A DNA stretch of 41,560 nucleotides from DATGMB01 sp035293845 (GCA_035293845.1 DATGMB010000140.1:1-41560); one strand, 5' to 3'. Numbered from the stretch's first letter, positions 24,328-32,324 are shown. The notes: a model not told the origin generated them from the letters alone. Numbers and translations are program-made.

Positions 24328-25436
24328 GAATCCTGGCGCTCAATAGCGGATCGAGCAGCTTCAAGGCGGCGCTGTTCGAGGGCCCAGAGCTCGATCGGGT
24401 TTGGACGCGGTCGGGTGGGCCGGACCCGCGGCCGCTGCTCGCGGATTTGCCGGGCGACGGCATCGACGCCGTGGGGCACCGCATCGTGCATGGCGGCCGC
24501 CGCTATCGCGAGACGACGCGCATTACGCCGGAAGTGAAGGAAGGCATCATCGGCGCGGAGAGCATCGCGCCGGAGCACAACCGCCTCGCGGTGGCAGGAA
24601 TCGAAGCAGCGGAAGCGATGCTGGGGCCGAACGTGCCGCAGGTGGCGGTGTTCGATACCGCATTCCACATCACGCTACCGCCCGAGGCGCATGTACTCTC
24701 CGGGCCGTACGCCTGGCTCGAGCAGGGCATCCGGCGCTACGGATTCCACGGCATCAGCCACCAGTACGTTTCGCGCCGCGCGGCGGAGCTGCTGGCGCGC
24801 CCGCCCGCGGGGCTGCGCCTAGTGACGTGCCACCTGGGCAACGGCTGCTCGCTCGCCGCCGTGCGGGCCGGGCGCTCGGTCGATACCACGATGGGCTTCA
24901 CGCCCCTCGACGGCCTCATGATGGGAACTCGTTCGGGCGCGGTCGATCCCGGCGTGCTCATTCACCTGCTGCGGCGCCGCGGCGCGACGGCCGATTCGCT
25001 CGACGGCATGCTGAACGAGCAATCGGGGCTGCTGGGCATCTCCGGAATCTCGGCCGATATGCGCCAGATCCTCGCCGCGCGGGAGGCCGGCAATGAGCGC
25101 GCGACCCTGGCGTTCGATATCTTCGTGCACCGCTTGTGCAGCGGCATCGGCGCGATGGCGGCCAGCGCGGGCGGAGTGGACGCGCTGGTGTTCACCGGCG
25201 GCATCGGAGAGAATTCGCCGGAAGTGCGGGCCGCGGCGGCGGAGCGGCTCTCGTGGCTGGGCGTGCGCATCGATCCCGCGGCCAACCGGGATCCGATCGG
25301 CGACCGCGACATCGCGGCCGCGGATTCGCGCGTCCGCGTGCTGGTGGTGAAGACGGACGAAGAGTGGGAGATCGCGCGGGAAACCGTGTGGGCCGCGTTA
25401 CCATCGATGCGTGTCTCCCCAAAACCCGCAGCTTGA
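24324..25436 (+). CDS. ackA: Acetate kinase
   Basis: Converts acetyl phosphate plus ADP to acetate plus ATP. Starting at GTG 24324 (overlapping the xfp stop by 4 bp) gives 'MRILALNSGSSSFKAALFEG', the family N-terminus. ATG 24312 would add four residues. 'AVGHRIVHGG', 'FDTAFHITLP', 'YGFHGISHQYVSRRA', 'TCHLGNGCSLAAV', 'MGFTPLDGLMMGTRSG' and 'LVFTGGIGENSPEVRAA' are diagnostic. At 370 residues it is somewhat shorter than usual (about 400), with a compact region after the first strand, but no catalytic motif is missing. Confidence 0.96.
   Translation: MRILALNSGSSSFKAALFEGPELDRVWTRSGGPDPRPLLADLPGDGIDAVGHRIVHGGRRYRETTRITPEVKEGIIGAESIAPEHNRLAVAGIEAAEAMLGPNVPQVAVFDTAFHITLPPEAHVLSGPYAWLEQGIRRYGFHGISHQYVSRRAAELLARPPAGLRLVTCHLGNGCSLAAVRAGRSVDTTMGFTPLDGLMMGTRSGAVDPGVLIHLLRRRGATADSLDGMLNEQSGLLGISGISADMRQILAAREAGNERATLAFDIFVHRLCSGIGAMAASAGGVDALVFTGGIGENSPEVRAAAAERLSWLGVRIDPAANRDPIGDRDIAAADSRVRVLVVKTDEEWEIARETVWAALPSMRVSPKPAA
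25399..25404 (+). promoter_or_regulatory. -10-like element inside ackA for the MBL gene
   Basis: TACCAT, exactly 6 nt before GTG 25411, within the last codons of ackA. It would give an internal leaderless promoter. Confidence 0.4.
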
Positions 25437-26208
25437 AACCGGCCGGTTGCCGGAGCACTGGCCCGCGGCAACCGCGGACTGGCAGGCGCACGCCTACAAC
25501 GCGCATTTCTACATCCTCCGCGAAAGTGCCGCGGTGAACTTCGAAAAGCCCTTCGTGTACCTGATTTTCGGCAGCGAGAGCGCGCTCCTCATCGATACCG
25601 GGTCGGGCGCGGCGGACCTCGCCGGCTTCGTCGCCGCGCTGCTTTCCGGGCTGAGATTGCGGCTGATCGTGGCGCACTCGCACGGGCACGGCGATCACGT
25701 TGCGGGCGATGGAGCGCTGCGGCGCATGCCGGGCGTGACGTTCATCCCGGCGACGATCGAAGCGGCGTGCGAGGCCTTCGGCATCGGCACCTGGCCCGAC
25801 GGTGCGGGCGCGATTGACCTCGGCGGGCGCATCCTCGACGTGATTCCGATCCCCGGCCATCACCCGGCGCACTTCGCGTTTTACGACCGCGCGACCGGCA
25901 TCCTGCTCACCGGCGACCATCTCTATCCCGGCCGCCTGTATGTCTACGATTTCGCGGCGTATCTCGCCAGCACGCGCCGGCTGGTGGAGTTTACCGCGTC
26001 GCGGCCGGTCGCGCACGTGCTCGGCTGCCACATCGAGCAGACCGCCACGCCGTTCGTCGATTACCCCGAAGGCACGCTCGCACAGCCGGACGAGCACGGA
26101 CTCGCGCTCGGCCGCGCCCATTTGCTGGAGCTGCTGGCCGCGCTGGAGGCCATGCAGGGCAGGCCGGTGCGGTCGTATCACCGCGACTTTACGATCTGGC
26201 CGGCGTGA
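25411..26208 (+). CDS. Metallo-beta-lactamase-fold hydrolase
   Basis: A 265-residue metal hydrolase. The HxHxDH motif is H91-x-H93-x-D95-H96 ('AHSHGHGDHVAGD'), followed by 'IPIPGHHPAHFAFYD' (third histidine region), 'LLTGDHLYPGRLY' (bridging Asp) and 'HVLGCHIEQT'. These fit a glyoxalase-II-like MBL enzyme; the substrate is unknown. It starts at GTG 25411 and overlaps the end of ackA by 26 bp, so it belongs to the xfp-ackA unit, though its own -10-like box may also be used. Confidence 0.92.
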   Translation: MSPQNPQLETGRLPEHWPAATADWQAHAYNAHFYILRESAAVNFEKPFVYLIFGSESALLIDTGSGAADLAGFVAALLSGLRLRLIVAHSHGHGDHVAGDGALRRMPGVTFIPATIEAACEAFGIGTWPDGAGAIDLGGRILDVIPIPGHHPAHFAFYDRATGILLTGDHLYPGRLYVYDFAAYLASTRRLVEFTASRPVAHVLGCHIEQTATPFVDYPEGTLAQPDEHGLALGRAHLLELLAALEAMQGRPVRSYHRDFTIWPA

Positions 26209-26599
26209 GTTCGGTTTGCGTGTCGGGCGCGTTTACAGTGCCGGACGGCGCGCCTGCCCACGCGGTGGACACGTGCAAGGCTCGGAGTCCGCTAAGCCGT
26301 TCATACGTCGGCAGTCGCAAATGGCACTGCAGATGCTTTGAGGGACGGCATACATGCTGCCGGCGCTCGGCCAGGATTCCAGGAGACAGCAAGGTTTTGC
26401 GGCGCAGCCGGTTTGCCGGAAGTGCGGAGCGCGGCGGCGTTCGTGGGAAGGAGCCGTGCTGAGGCGGGATCGTCCCCCAAGCTGCCGAGGCGAGGGCCTG
26501 CGCAACTTGCGCTGAAGGCGTGGGGCGGAGTGGCGACCGGGGCGAGAACCCGGCGCCTCGGAGGCCCGCCCCACGCGTGGGCCGATCTGGCGTTGGCAA
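26209..26599. other. Non-coding region between MBL and amidohydrolase genes
   Basis: About 390 bp with no convincing gene on either strand. Open frames here give Arg/Pro/Ala-rich sequences without a ribosome site. It holds the cloverleaf-like palindrome. Neither RNase P RNA nor tmRNA signatures were seen. Confidence 0.5.
26500..26576. repeat. Cloverleaf-like nested palindrome
   Basis: An 11-bp perfect outer stem (26518-26528 with 26566-26576) encloses two hairpins: CCGGG/CCCGG (26537-26541 with 26549-26553) and GCCTC/GAGGC (26555-26559 with 26561-26565). A further palindrome, GCGCAA-C-TTGCGC, lies at 26500-26512. It looks like a dispersed REP-like element or a structured RNA; copy number cannot be judged from one window. 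Confidence 0.5.
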
Positions 26600-26602
26600 A
26601 CG

Positions 26603-26626
26603 AAAAACCGCTAATTTTAGCGGTTT
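26603..26626 (-). terminator. Rho-independent terminator for the amidohydrolase operon
   Basis: AAACCGCTAA (26605-26614) pairs with TTAGCGGTTT (26617-26626). On the minus strand the stem is followed by TTTTTCG, so it ends the minus-strand operon 113-136 nt after its last stop. Confidence 0.8.
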
Positions 26627-26669
26627 CGAATTTGTCGGCCGCGTGAAATCAGCGACTTAGGCGGACAGG

Positions 26670-26691
26670 CCGCTAATCCTTAGCGGTTTTT
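26670..26691 (+). terminator. Rho-independent terminator for the xfp-ackA-MBL unit
   Basis: CCGCTAA (26670-26676), loop TCC, TTAGCGG (26680-26686), then TTTTT (26687-26691). The stem has the same sequence as the neighbouring minus-strand terminator, and the two form a mirror-image pair. Confidence 0.85.
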
Positions 26692-26738
26692 CGTTGGAAA
26701 AGCATGCGCCGGACCTGCGGACCTGGCATGCCGCCACG

Positions 26739-28082
26739 TTACTTTCGCGACGAGTACTTCTCGAACAACCGCGTCTGCTTATTGGTGAGCGGCACTTCCT
26801 GCCCCTTGATGTACAAGCGCTCGATCTTCGTCTGAATTTCGAGCGGATCGCCGTTGGTCACGATCAGGTCCGCCACCTTGCCCTTCTCCACCGAGCCGAG
26901 CTCGTTGGCCTTGCCCCAGATCTGCGCGGGGTTGATGGTGATGGCCTTGAGCGCTTCCTCCTGCGGCAGGCCGAAGCCCGAAGCGGCGGCGGCCTCGAAC
27001 GGCAGGTTGCGGACGAACTCGTTGTTGAACGTTCCGAACGAGAACTGCACACCGGCCTTGTAGAACTGGTTCGCGAGCGCCATCGCCGAATCGTACGAAT
27101 CGTCCTCATGCTCCGGCAGCGCCAGCACGCGGCCGAGTACCACAGGGATATCGCGCTTCTTCAGCTCCGGCCCCATATCGCCCAGCTCCCGCGGTCCCAT
27201 GATCACGATGCGGATGCCCTGCTTGTCCGCGAATTTGATCGCGTCCTTCATGGTGTCCACCGTGGCAGCCGAGACGGCCACGGGGACCTTGCGCTCGAGC
27301 ACCGGGATCATCGCTTCGAGTTTGAGGTCCGTCTTCAGACCGGGCGTGTGTGCGTCCTTGGCGGCTTTGTAATGGCGGGCATCGTCGAAGAATTGGTTGA
27401 TCTTGGCGATGCCTTCCTCGTACGTGCGCCGCGCGTTGGCCCCGCCGCCGGTCTCCATGCCGAGCATCTGCGCGACTTCCGGCGGAATCTCGCCGCCGCG
27501 CCCGCCGCGCCCGCCGAGGCTCGGGAAGTTCAACTGGATTGCGGCGTCGGCCGAGATCGACATATCCTCCCACGTCCAGCCGTTGGTGTGGATCAGCGCC
27601 GCCTTCCCCGAAATGAACTGGCCCCGCCCGCCCCCGCGTCCGCCACCGCCGCCGCCCTGACCGGGCAGCGTGATCGCGCTCGTGACGCCGTTCACCCGAA
27701 CCACGCCAAAGTGCTCGCTCTCGGGATTCACCGAATGCAGCGCGAACAACTGCGGCATAAACTCGCCCAGCTCGCCGGTATCGACCGTCTCGCGCACGGC
27801 CGAGATTTCCGCCAGTCCGAGATTCGTGGCCGAATCGATGAAGCCGGGATAAACGCGCAATCCCTTGGCGTCCACAATCCTGACGCCTTTGGGCGGCGTC
27901 AGCTTCGCGCCGATCTCGGCGATCTTGCCGTCCTGGATCAGCAGCGAAACGCCCTTCATCGGCGCCGCCGTGACCGGGTAGACATCGGCATTGCGAATGA
28001 ATACGGTGTCATTGGCGCCGGCCCAGGCGATGTGGCCCACGAAAGCCAGCGCGCACGTCAGTAACAGCCCCGCAAATTTCAT
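26739..28082 (-). CDS. Secreted amidohydrolase-like protein lacking the HxH motif
   Basis: A 447-residue exported member of the amidohydrolase superfamily (imidazolonepropionase-like) with a signal peptide ('LLLTCALAFVGHIAWA'). The fold is shown by 'VFIRNADVYPVTA', 'GLRVYPGFIDSATNLGL' and the C-terminal 'SVEKGKVADLIVTNGDPLEI'. Where active members have 'GxIDxHxH', this has 'GFIDSATN', and the late catalytic Asp region reads 'FGTFNNEFVRNLP'. It is probably not a classic metal hydrolase. It carries RGG/poly-Gly stretches ('GGGGGGRGGGRG'). Last gene of three; its ATG overlaps the upstream stop (ATGA), with a GGGAGGGG ribosome site. Confidence 0.9.
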   Translation of the reverse strand: MKFAGLLLTCALAFVGHIAWAGANDTVFIRNADVYPVTAAPMKGVSLLIQDGKIAEIGAKLTPPKGVRIVDAKGLRVYPGFIDSATNLGLAEISAVRETVDTGELGEFMPQLFALHSVNPESEHFGVVRVNGVTSAITLPGQGGGGGGRGGGRGQFISGKAALIHTNGWTWEDMSISADAAIQLNFPSLGGRGGRGGEIPPEVAQMLGMETGGGANARRTYEEGIAKINQFFDDARHYKAAKDAHTPGLKTDLKLEAMIPVLERKVPVAVSAATVDTMKDAIKFADKQGIRIVIMGPRELGDMGPELKKRDIPVVLGRVLALPEHEDDSYDSAMALANQFYKAGVQFSFGTFNNEFVRNLPFEAAAASGFGLPQEEALKAITINPAQIWGKANELGSVEKGKVADLIVTNGDPLEIQTKIERLYIKGQEVPLTNKQTRLFEKYSSRK

Positions 28083-29443
28083 TGACCCCTCCCGCCGCGG
28101 CCGCCTCGGCCGCCCTGCGCCTGCTGCTGTTGCTTCAGCTTCTCGACCAGCTTCTCTTTCTCCGCCATCTTCGCCGCCTGCGCGCTCACTTCCTTATCGC
28201 GATCGAAGTACACCGCGCCATCGATCAGCACCTTCTGCACCTTGGCGTAATCGGAGAGCGGGTACTTGTCGTAGATCACGAGGTCGGCATCCTTGCCGAC
28301 ATCGATCGATCCGACGCGCTTGTCGATGCCCAACTGCTTGGCCGGGTTCAGGGTGACCATCGCGAGCGCCTCCGTCTCCGTAGCGCCGCCGTACTTCATG
28401 GTCTTCGCGGCTTCCGTGTTCAGGTGCCGCATCAGCTCGGCATCGTCGCTATTCAGGCTGGAGATGACGCCGTTCTTCATCATGAGATAGGCGTTGTACG
28501 GGATGGCGTCCGCCGCTTCCACCTTGTAATCCCACCAGTCGCTGAAGGTCGAACCGCCCGCGCCATGCGCAGCGATTTCCTTCGCCACCTTGTAGCCTTC
28601 CAGCACGTGTTGGAACGTGCGAACTTTGAACCCGAACTCATCGGCGACCCGGATCAGCATCAGAATTTCGTCCGCGCGATACGAGTGGCAGTGGACGTAG
28701 CGCTTGCCCTCCAGCACTTCCTTCAGCGGCTCGAGCTTGAGATCCTTGCGCGGCGGAATCGGGTGCTCGCCGCGCGCAACGGCGGCGTTGTAAGCGTCCC
28801 ATTCGGCCTTGTACGCCTTGGCTTCGGTGAAAGCCTCGCGGATGGTGTCCTCGACGCCCATGCGGGTCGCGGGGTAGCGCGCCTGCACGGCGGTCCCGGT
28901 CGCGCCGCGGCCGCCTGCCGGGTTGCCGGCGCGCTTCGGATTTTCGCCGAGCGCGAACTTGATACCGGGCGTCGCGCCCTCGAAGATCATCTGCTCGGCG
29001 CTCTTGCCCCAACGCATCTTCAGGACCAGCGTCTGTCCGCCGATCGAGTTCGCCGAACCGTGCAGGATATTGGCCGACGTCACGCCGCCCGCCAGCGCGC
29101 GATAAATCGAGATGTCCTCGGGGTTGATCACGTCCTTGATATCCACCATGGACGAGACCGAAACGCTGCCCTCGTTGACGCCGCCATCCACCGCAATATG
29201 CGAATGGCAATCGATGATGCCGGGGATGACGTACTGCCCGCCAGCATCGATGATGCTCGCGCCGGCCGGCTCCATCACCTTCTCGCCGACATCGGCGATC
29301 TTGCCGTCCTTCACCACGATCGAGCCCTTCACCGTGCCGTGCGTGACGGTCATGATGGTGGCGTTGCGAATCACGACGGTCTCCGCGCAGAGCGGGAGTG
29401 CCAGCAGAGCGGCCGCCAGCGCCGCGACGATTTTCGTTCTCAT
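28079..29443 (-). CDS. Secreted amidohydrolase with intact HxH motif
   Basis: A 454-residue exported amidohydrolase; signal peptide 'AALAAALLALPLCAETV'. 'YVIPGIIDCHSHIAVDGGVN' contains the metal-binding H-x-H, 'RYVHCHSYRADEI' and 'RTFQHVLEGYKVAKEI' carry later histidines, and 'ISSLNSDDAELMRHL' the catalytic Asp. The end 'GSIDVGKDADLVIYDKYPL' is the family C-terminal strand. It is likely the only catalytic member of the operon (a peptidase- or hydantoinase-like hydrolase; substrate unknown). The protein ends in GRGGRGGRGQ, and the bases for that tail supply the ribosome site of the next gene. Confidence 0.93.
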   Translation of the reverse strand: MRTKIVAALAAALLALPLCAETVVIRNATIMTVTHGTVKGSIVVKDGKIADVGEKVMEPAGASIIDAGGQYVIPGIIDCHSHIAVDGGVNEGSVSVSSMVDIKDVINPEDISIYRALAGGVTSANILHGSANSIGGQTLVLKMRWGKSAEQMIFEGATPGIKFALGENPKRAGNPAGGRGATGTAVQARYPATRMGVEDTIREAFTEAKAYKAEWDAYNAAVARGEHPIPPRKDLKLEPLKEVLEGKRYVHCHSYRADEILMLIRVADEFGFKVRTFQHVLEGYKVAKEIAAHGAGGSTFSDWWDYKVEAADAIPYNAYLMMKNGVISSLNSDDAELMRHLNTEAAKTMKYGGATETEALAMVTLNPAKQLGIDKRVGSIDVGKDADLVIYDKYPLSDYAKVQKVLIDGAVYFDRDKEVSAQAAKMAEKEKLVEKLKQQQQAQGGRGGRGGRGQ

Positions 29444-30828
29444 TGTTCCCCTCCCGGCGCTTCAGCCGTCATGCCGCGCCCGCCGCTGCTATCGGATGCC
29501 GGCGTGTACTTCTTCCCATCTACGATCACCATCTCGACCCTCGTGCTGTTTTCGAAAATGTCGCCCTTGGTCACCACCAGGTTGCCGATCTTGCCCTTCT
29601 CGATGCTGCCCAGGCGGTCGGCGACACCGTAAATCTCCGCGGGCGTCAGCGTGAGAGCGCGCAGCGCCTGCTCGCGGGTGAGGCCGGCATCGAGCGCGCG
29701 CTTGACGGCCCGTTGCAGATCCCGGGGAGTGTCCACGCCATCCGAGTAGAAAGCGAACTTCACGCCGGCCTTCTGCAGAGCCGCGGCCGCCGCGGGAGCC
29801 TGGTCGTAGGTTTCGAGCTGCCGCATACTCTCGTCATCGAGATGCACGTCCGGTCCGGCCGGCGGCGTCGGCCAGTGCAGGCTCACCAGCACCGGCAGCC
29901 CGGCCTTCTTCAGCAGCTCGGCCGCTTCCGGGCGATACGCCTCGTGCATGCCGTAAAGGATCGTCGGCTGCCTCAGCTTCGCCGCGAAGTGGATCATGCG
30001 GTCGATCTCGACGAGCCGGTTCGCCGGCAGAAGAATGCGCTTGGAGTCGATCACGCCTTCGAGCGCGCGGTCGTACTGCGGCCGCTCCATGCCGCGCGGG
30101 TTCTTCGCGTAAGCCTCCTTGATCAGCTTGTAGTGATCGGCATCGAGATACACCTGGCGCACATAGGCGATCACTCCCATCAGGGCGCCGGGGAATCCGC
30201 CGCCCATGCCGCCGCCGAATCCGCCGCGCCCGAGCGCGATGTACTGGCCGACCGGCGACTCGACCACCATCGCGCCAGCCTTCTCCTCGGCGCCCAGATC
30301 GATGATCGACCCCTGCCCGCCGAAGATGCCGCGCGTCGGAAACGTCACCGCGGTCGTGATGCCGCCCGCCCGCACGGTTTCGATTCGGCGGTCCGTGGGC
30401 TGAATCTCATCGGCCGCGATCACCCAGCTCGTCGTCTGCGGGCGATCCTCCGGCCCCATCGAACGCGCCGCCGGAGCCGCCGCGGCTAGCGGGTTAACCG
30501 CGGGCGCCGCCGGAGTGGCCGCGCCGCCGCGCCCTCCCCGGCCGGCGGTAGCCGCCGGAGCCGCGCCCGGTATGCCCACCGTGCTGAGCGCATCGATCAG
30601 CCCCGGATAAACCGTCAGGCCGTCGCCTTCGACGACGGTGGCGTCCGCGGGAACGGCGACGTTTTCGCCGACCGCTTCAATCAGTCCGTTGCGGACCACC
30701 ACGGTCCCCTTGGCCAGCACCGGCCCGCTGACCGTGACGATCCTGGCGTTACGGATCGCGATCACCGGCGGCGCCTCCGCCAGTGCGCATCCCGTGCACA
30801 CGAGTAAAGCAGCGAGGAGTCGTTTCAT
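29440..30828 (-). CDS. Secreted amidohydrolase-like protein, first gene of the operon
   Basis: A 462-residue exported amidohydrolase-like protein. I chose ATG 30828 ('MKRLLAALLVCTGCALA' signal peptide) because the in-frame ATG at 30843 lies inside a TATAAT element (30842-30847 on the minus strand). 'GLTVYPGLIDALSTVGIPG' lacks the HxH metal site, whereas 'AFYSDGVDTPRDLQ' keeps an Asp. RGG-rich segments ('AGRGGRGGAA', 'GRGGFGGGMGGGF') interrupt the barrel. Its stop overlaps the next gene's start (ATGA). It probably pairs with the intact paralogue next door. Confidence 0.9.
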   Translation of the reverse strand: MKRLLAALLVCTGCALAEAPPVIAIRNARIVTVSGPVLAKGTVVVRNGLIEAVGENVAVPADATVVEGDGLTVYPGLIDALSTVGIPGAAPAATAGRGGRGGAATPAAPAVNPLAAAAPAARSMGPEDRPQTTSWVIAADEIQPTDRRIETVRAGGITTAVTFPTRGIFGGQGSIIDLGAEEKAGAMVVESPVGQYIALGRGGFGGGMGGGFPGALMGVIAYVRQVYLDADHYKLIKEAYAKNPRGMERPQYDRALEGVIDSKRILLPANRLVEIDRMIHFAAKLRQPTILYGMHEAYRPEAAELLKKAGLPVLVSLHWPTPPAGPDVHLDDESMRQLETYDQAPAAAAALQKAGVKFAFYSDGVDTPRDLQRAVKRALDAGLTREQALRALTLTPAEIYGVADRLGSIEKGKIGNLVVTKGDIFENSTRVEMVIVDGKKYTPASDSSGGRGMTAEAPGGEQ

Positions 30829-30841
30829 AGAGTGTTCAGGC

Positions 30842-30847
30842 ATTATA
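30842..30847 (-). promoter_or_regulatory. -10 element of the amidohydrolase operon
   Basis: TATAAT on the minus strand, 13 nt before ATG 30828, giving a leader of only about 6 nt. Confidence 0.55.
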
Positions 30848-31010
30848 GCGGAATGAGCGGGATCGAGGGCCTCGGCATTGAGGCCGGGTCCAGACGGGAT
30901 GCCCTGCGCGCGCTTACACGCGATGACCGTAAATCCGCATAAGTGCCCAAAGATTTTCCTGCGCGGCCGCTTCGGAACCAGCTAAAGCATTGGTACTCGG
31001 AAGTTTGCGT

Positions 31011-31056
31011 TGGCACCCGAACTGCCTTTAGGCGAACCCATCGGAGGAGGGTGCCA
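31011..31056 (+). promoter_or_regulatory. Leader hairpin over the PEP-CTERM gene ribosome site
   Basis: TGGCACCC (31011-31018) pairs with GGGTGCCA (31049-31056). The 3' arm takes in the end of the GGAGGAGGG ribosome site (31043-31051) just before ATG 31062, so folding would partly hide the start; a small GCC-TTTA-GGC hairpin lies in the loop. Confidence 0.4.
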
Positions 31057-31061
31057 CGAAT

Positions 31062-31865
31062 ATGCCGCGGCGGTTGCAAATCGTTTTCTTTTGTGGGTTG
31101 CTTGGCGGGACTTGTCGCATTGCAAGAGCCGACGGGGTTTATACCATGGTTGGCCCTTCGGGCAGCGCCCCTTCAAGCGGAACTGTGACGTTTACAAGCC
31201 CGGACAATAGTTTACCCAGCACCATCAACTGGTCCGGCATTGGTCACGTCAACGGTCCAACAGATATGGGAGCTTACATGTCCGCGAGCTACAAGAATCT
31301 TGCGCCCGGCAGTCAGGGCGACGCGTACTATGATTTCGCGGAAGTGGCCACCTTCACGGACATCGTGAACATAACGGGGTCTGCTGCGCCCAGGTTCAAT
31401 TTCACGATCTCAGGCAATTCAACAGCCTCGAATTTCGCCAACGCTTTTTGGCAGGCGTATGTGATTCTCACCCCATGTCCGAGTCTTAACTCTACCTGCG
31501 CGTCCGCGCCAGACACCTTGTTTAGCGGTCATACGGGCAATTTTTCATATGACTCCTCAAACACTTTCTTCGGCTCAGGCAGCTACGAATTTCACGTCCA
31601 GTTGGACGCGTGGGTGTGCCTGCAGAACTGTGGTGGCTCCGCTCCGGCGGCAGGCACGAACCTGTCCGGGATTGCCGATTATAACGATACCCTGAAGCTG
31701 GACTCGGTGACGCTTGCTCCCGGTGAAACCATGGTCGGCCAAAGCGGGATCGATTATAGTAAGCTGAACGCCCCGACCACGGTCCCCGAGCCGGGCAGCA
31801 TCGTGCTGCTCTTTTCAGCCCTTGTCGGATTGGTGAGCGCAACGAGAAGGCGCGCCGCCGATTGA
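31062..31865 (+). CDS. PEP-CTERM sorting-domain protein
   Basis: A 267-residue secreted protein. N-terminal signal peptide ('LQIVFFCGLLGGTCRIARA'); C-terminal sorting signal: 'VPEPG' then a hydrophobic segment ('SIVLLFSALVGLVSA') then 'TRRRAAD'. This is the PEP-CTERM signal cut by exosortase, so the mature protein is exported to the surface or the exopolysaccharide layer. The middle is beta-rich and Ser/Thr/Asn-rich with several Cys pairs and no known domain. Its codon use looks less GC-biased than that of its neighbours. It starts at ATG 31062 behind GGAGGAGGG. Confidence 0.92.
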   Translation: MPRRLQIVFFCGLLGGTCRIARADGVYTMVGPSGSAPSSGTVTFTSPDNSLPSTINWSGIGHVNGPTDMGAYMSASYKNLAPGSQGDAYYDFAEVATFTDIVNITGSAAPRFNFTISGNSTASNFANAFWQAYVILTPCPSLNSTCASAPDTLFSGHTGNFSYDSSNTFFGSGSYEFHVQLDAWVCLQNCGGSAPAAGTNLSGIADYNDTLKLDSVTLAPGETMVGQSGIDYSKLNAPTTVPEPGSIVLLFSALVGLVSATRRRAAD

Positions 31866-32268
31866 ACGGATCCTGGAAGAAGTTACCGCCCGCGAAGCCG
31901 AGCCTGCCAGAGAGGCTGAGGCCGCAGACATACGGACGCCCTGACGGTTTCGTTGCCGTACGGCCTGAGGATGTACTTCCCCAACTGCACGACTGGGATC
32001 TCCCGACCAAGAAGATGCTGATCGGCAGGCATATGACGCCGTGCCGTCCGGCGGCGCGCCGGTGGTTTTCGAAGCGATTATCGACGATGACCGGAGCACC
32101 AACGCCTTCGGACTGATGATGAGCCTGAACATGCCGATCAAAACCCAGGGTGGATTCGACTACACCGCCGCCGACTGCCAGGGCAGGATGGGGGAAGCGG
32201 GTTTCGCCGAAACGCAGGTGGAGCACCCGGTCGGACCGGATTCGATGGTGATCGGGTTCAAGCCCTAA
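31862..32268 (+). pseudogene. Frameshifted, 5'-truncated O-methyltransferase remnant
   Basis: Two overlapping frames code for adjacent pieces of a SAM-dependent O-methyltransferase C-terminus. One ends the catalytic-helix region 'LHDWDLPTKKMLIG' (up to about 32026). The other continues 'YDAVPSGGAPVVFEAIIDDD', 'LMMSLNMPIKTQGGFDYT' and 'VEHPVGPDSMVIGFKP' (to 32268). A single missing base near 32026-32030 explains the break (GGCAGGCAT where GGCAGGGCAT would restore the frame). The N-terminal and SAM-binding parts are absent. Confidence 0.75.
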
Positions 32269-32279
32269 TCCCCCCATCC

Positions 32280-32307
32280 TTGACAGACATTAGGGCCATG
32301 ATACAAT
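32280..32307 (+). promoter_or_regulatory. Strong sigma-70 promoter of the cysteine operon
   Basis: TTGACA (32280-32285), 16-bp spacer, TACAAT (32302-32307); the best promoter in the window. Transcription start near 32314 gives a leader of about 75 nt. Confidence 0.8.
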
Positions 32308-32324
32308 GGCTCAGGCCTAAATAC

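Noticed and set aside
26189..26599. Minus-strand frames in the convergent non-coding gap
   Set aside because: No ribosome site; they would run through the cloverleaf palindrome; low-complexity Arg/Pro content.
26209..26599. RNase P RNA or tmRNA gene
   Set aside because: No GAGGAAAGTCC-type or tRNA-like end signatures on either strand.
30855..31061. Cyclic-di-GMP (GEMM) riboswitch before the PEP-CTERM gene
   Set aside because: A hairpin over the ribosome site exists, but the conserved GEMM bulge and tetraloop-receptor sequences are not visible.
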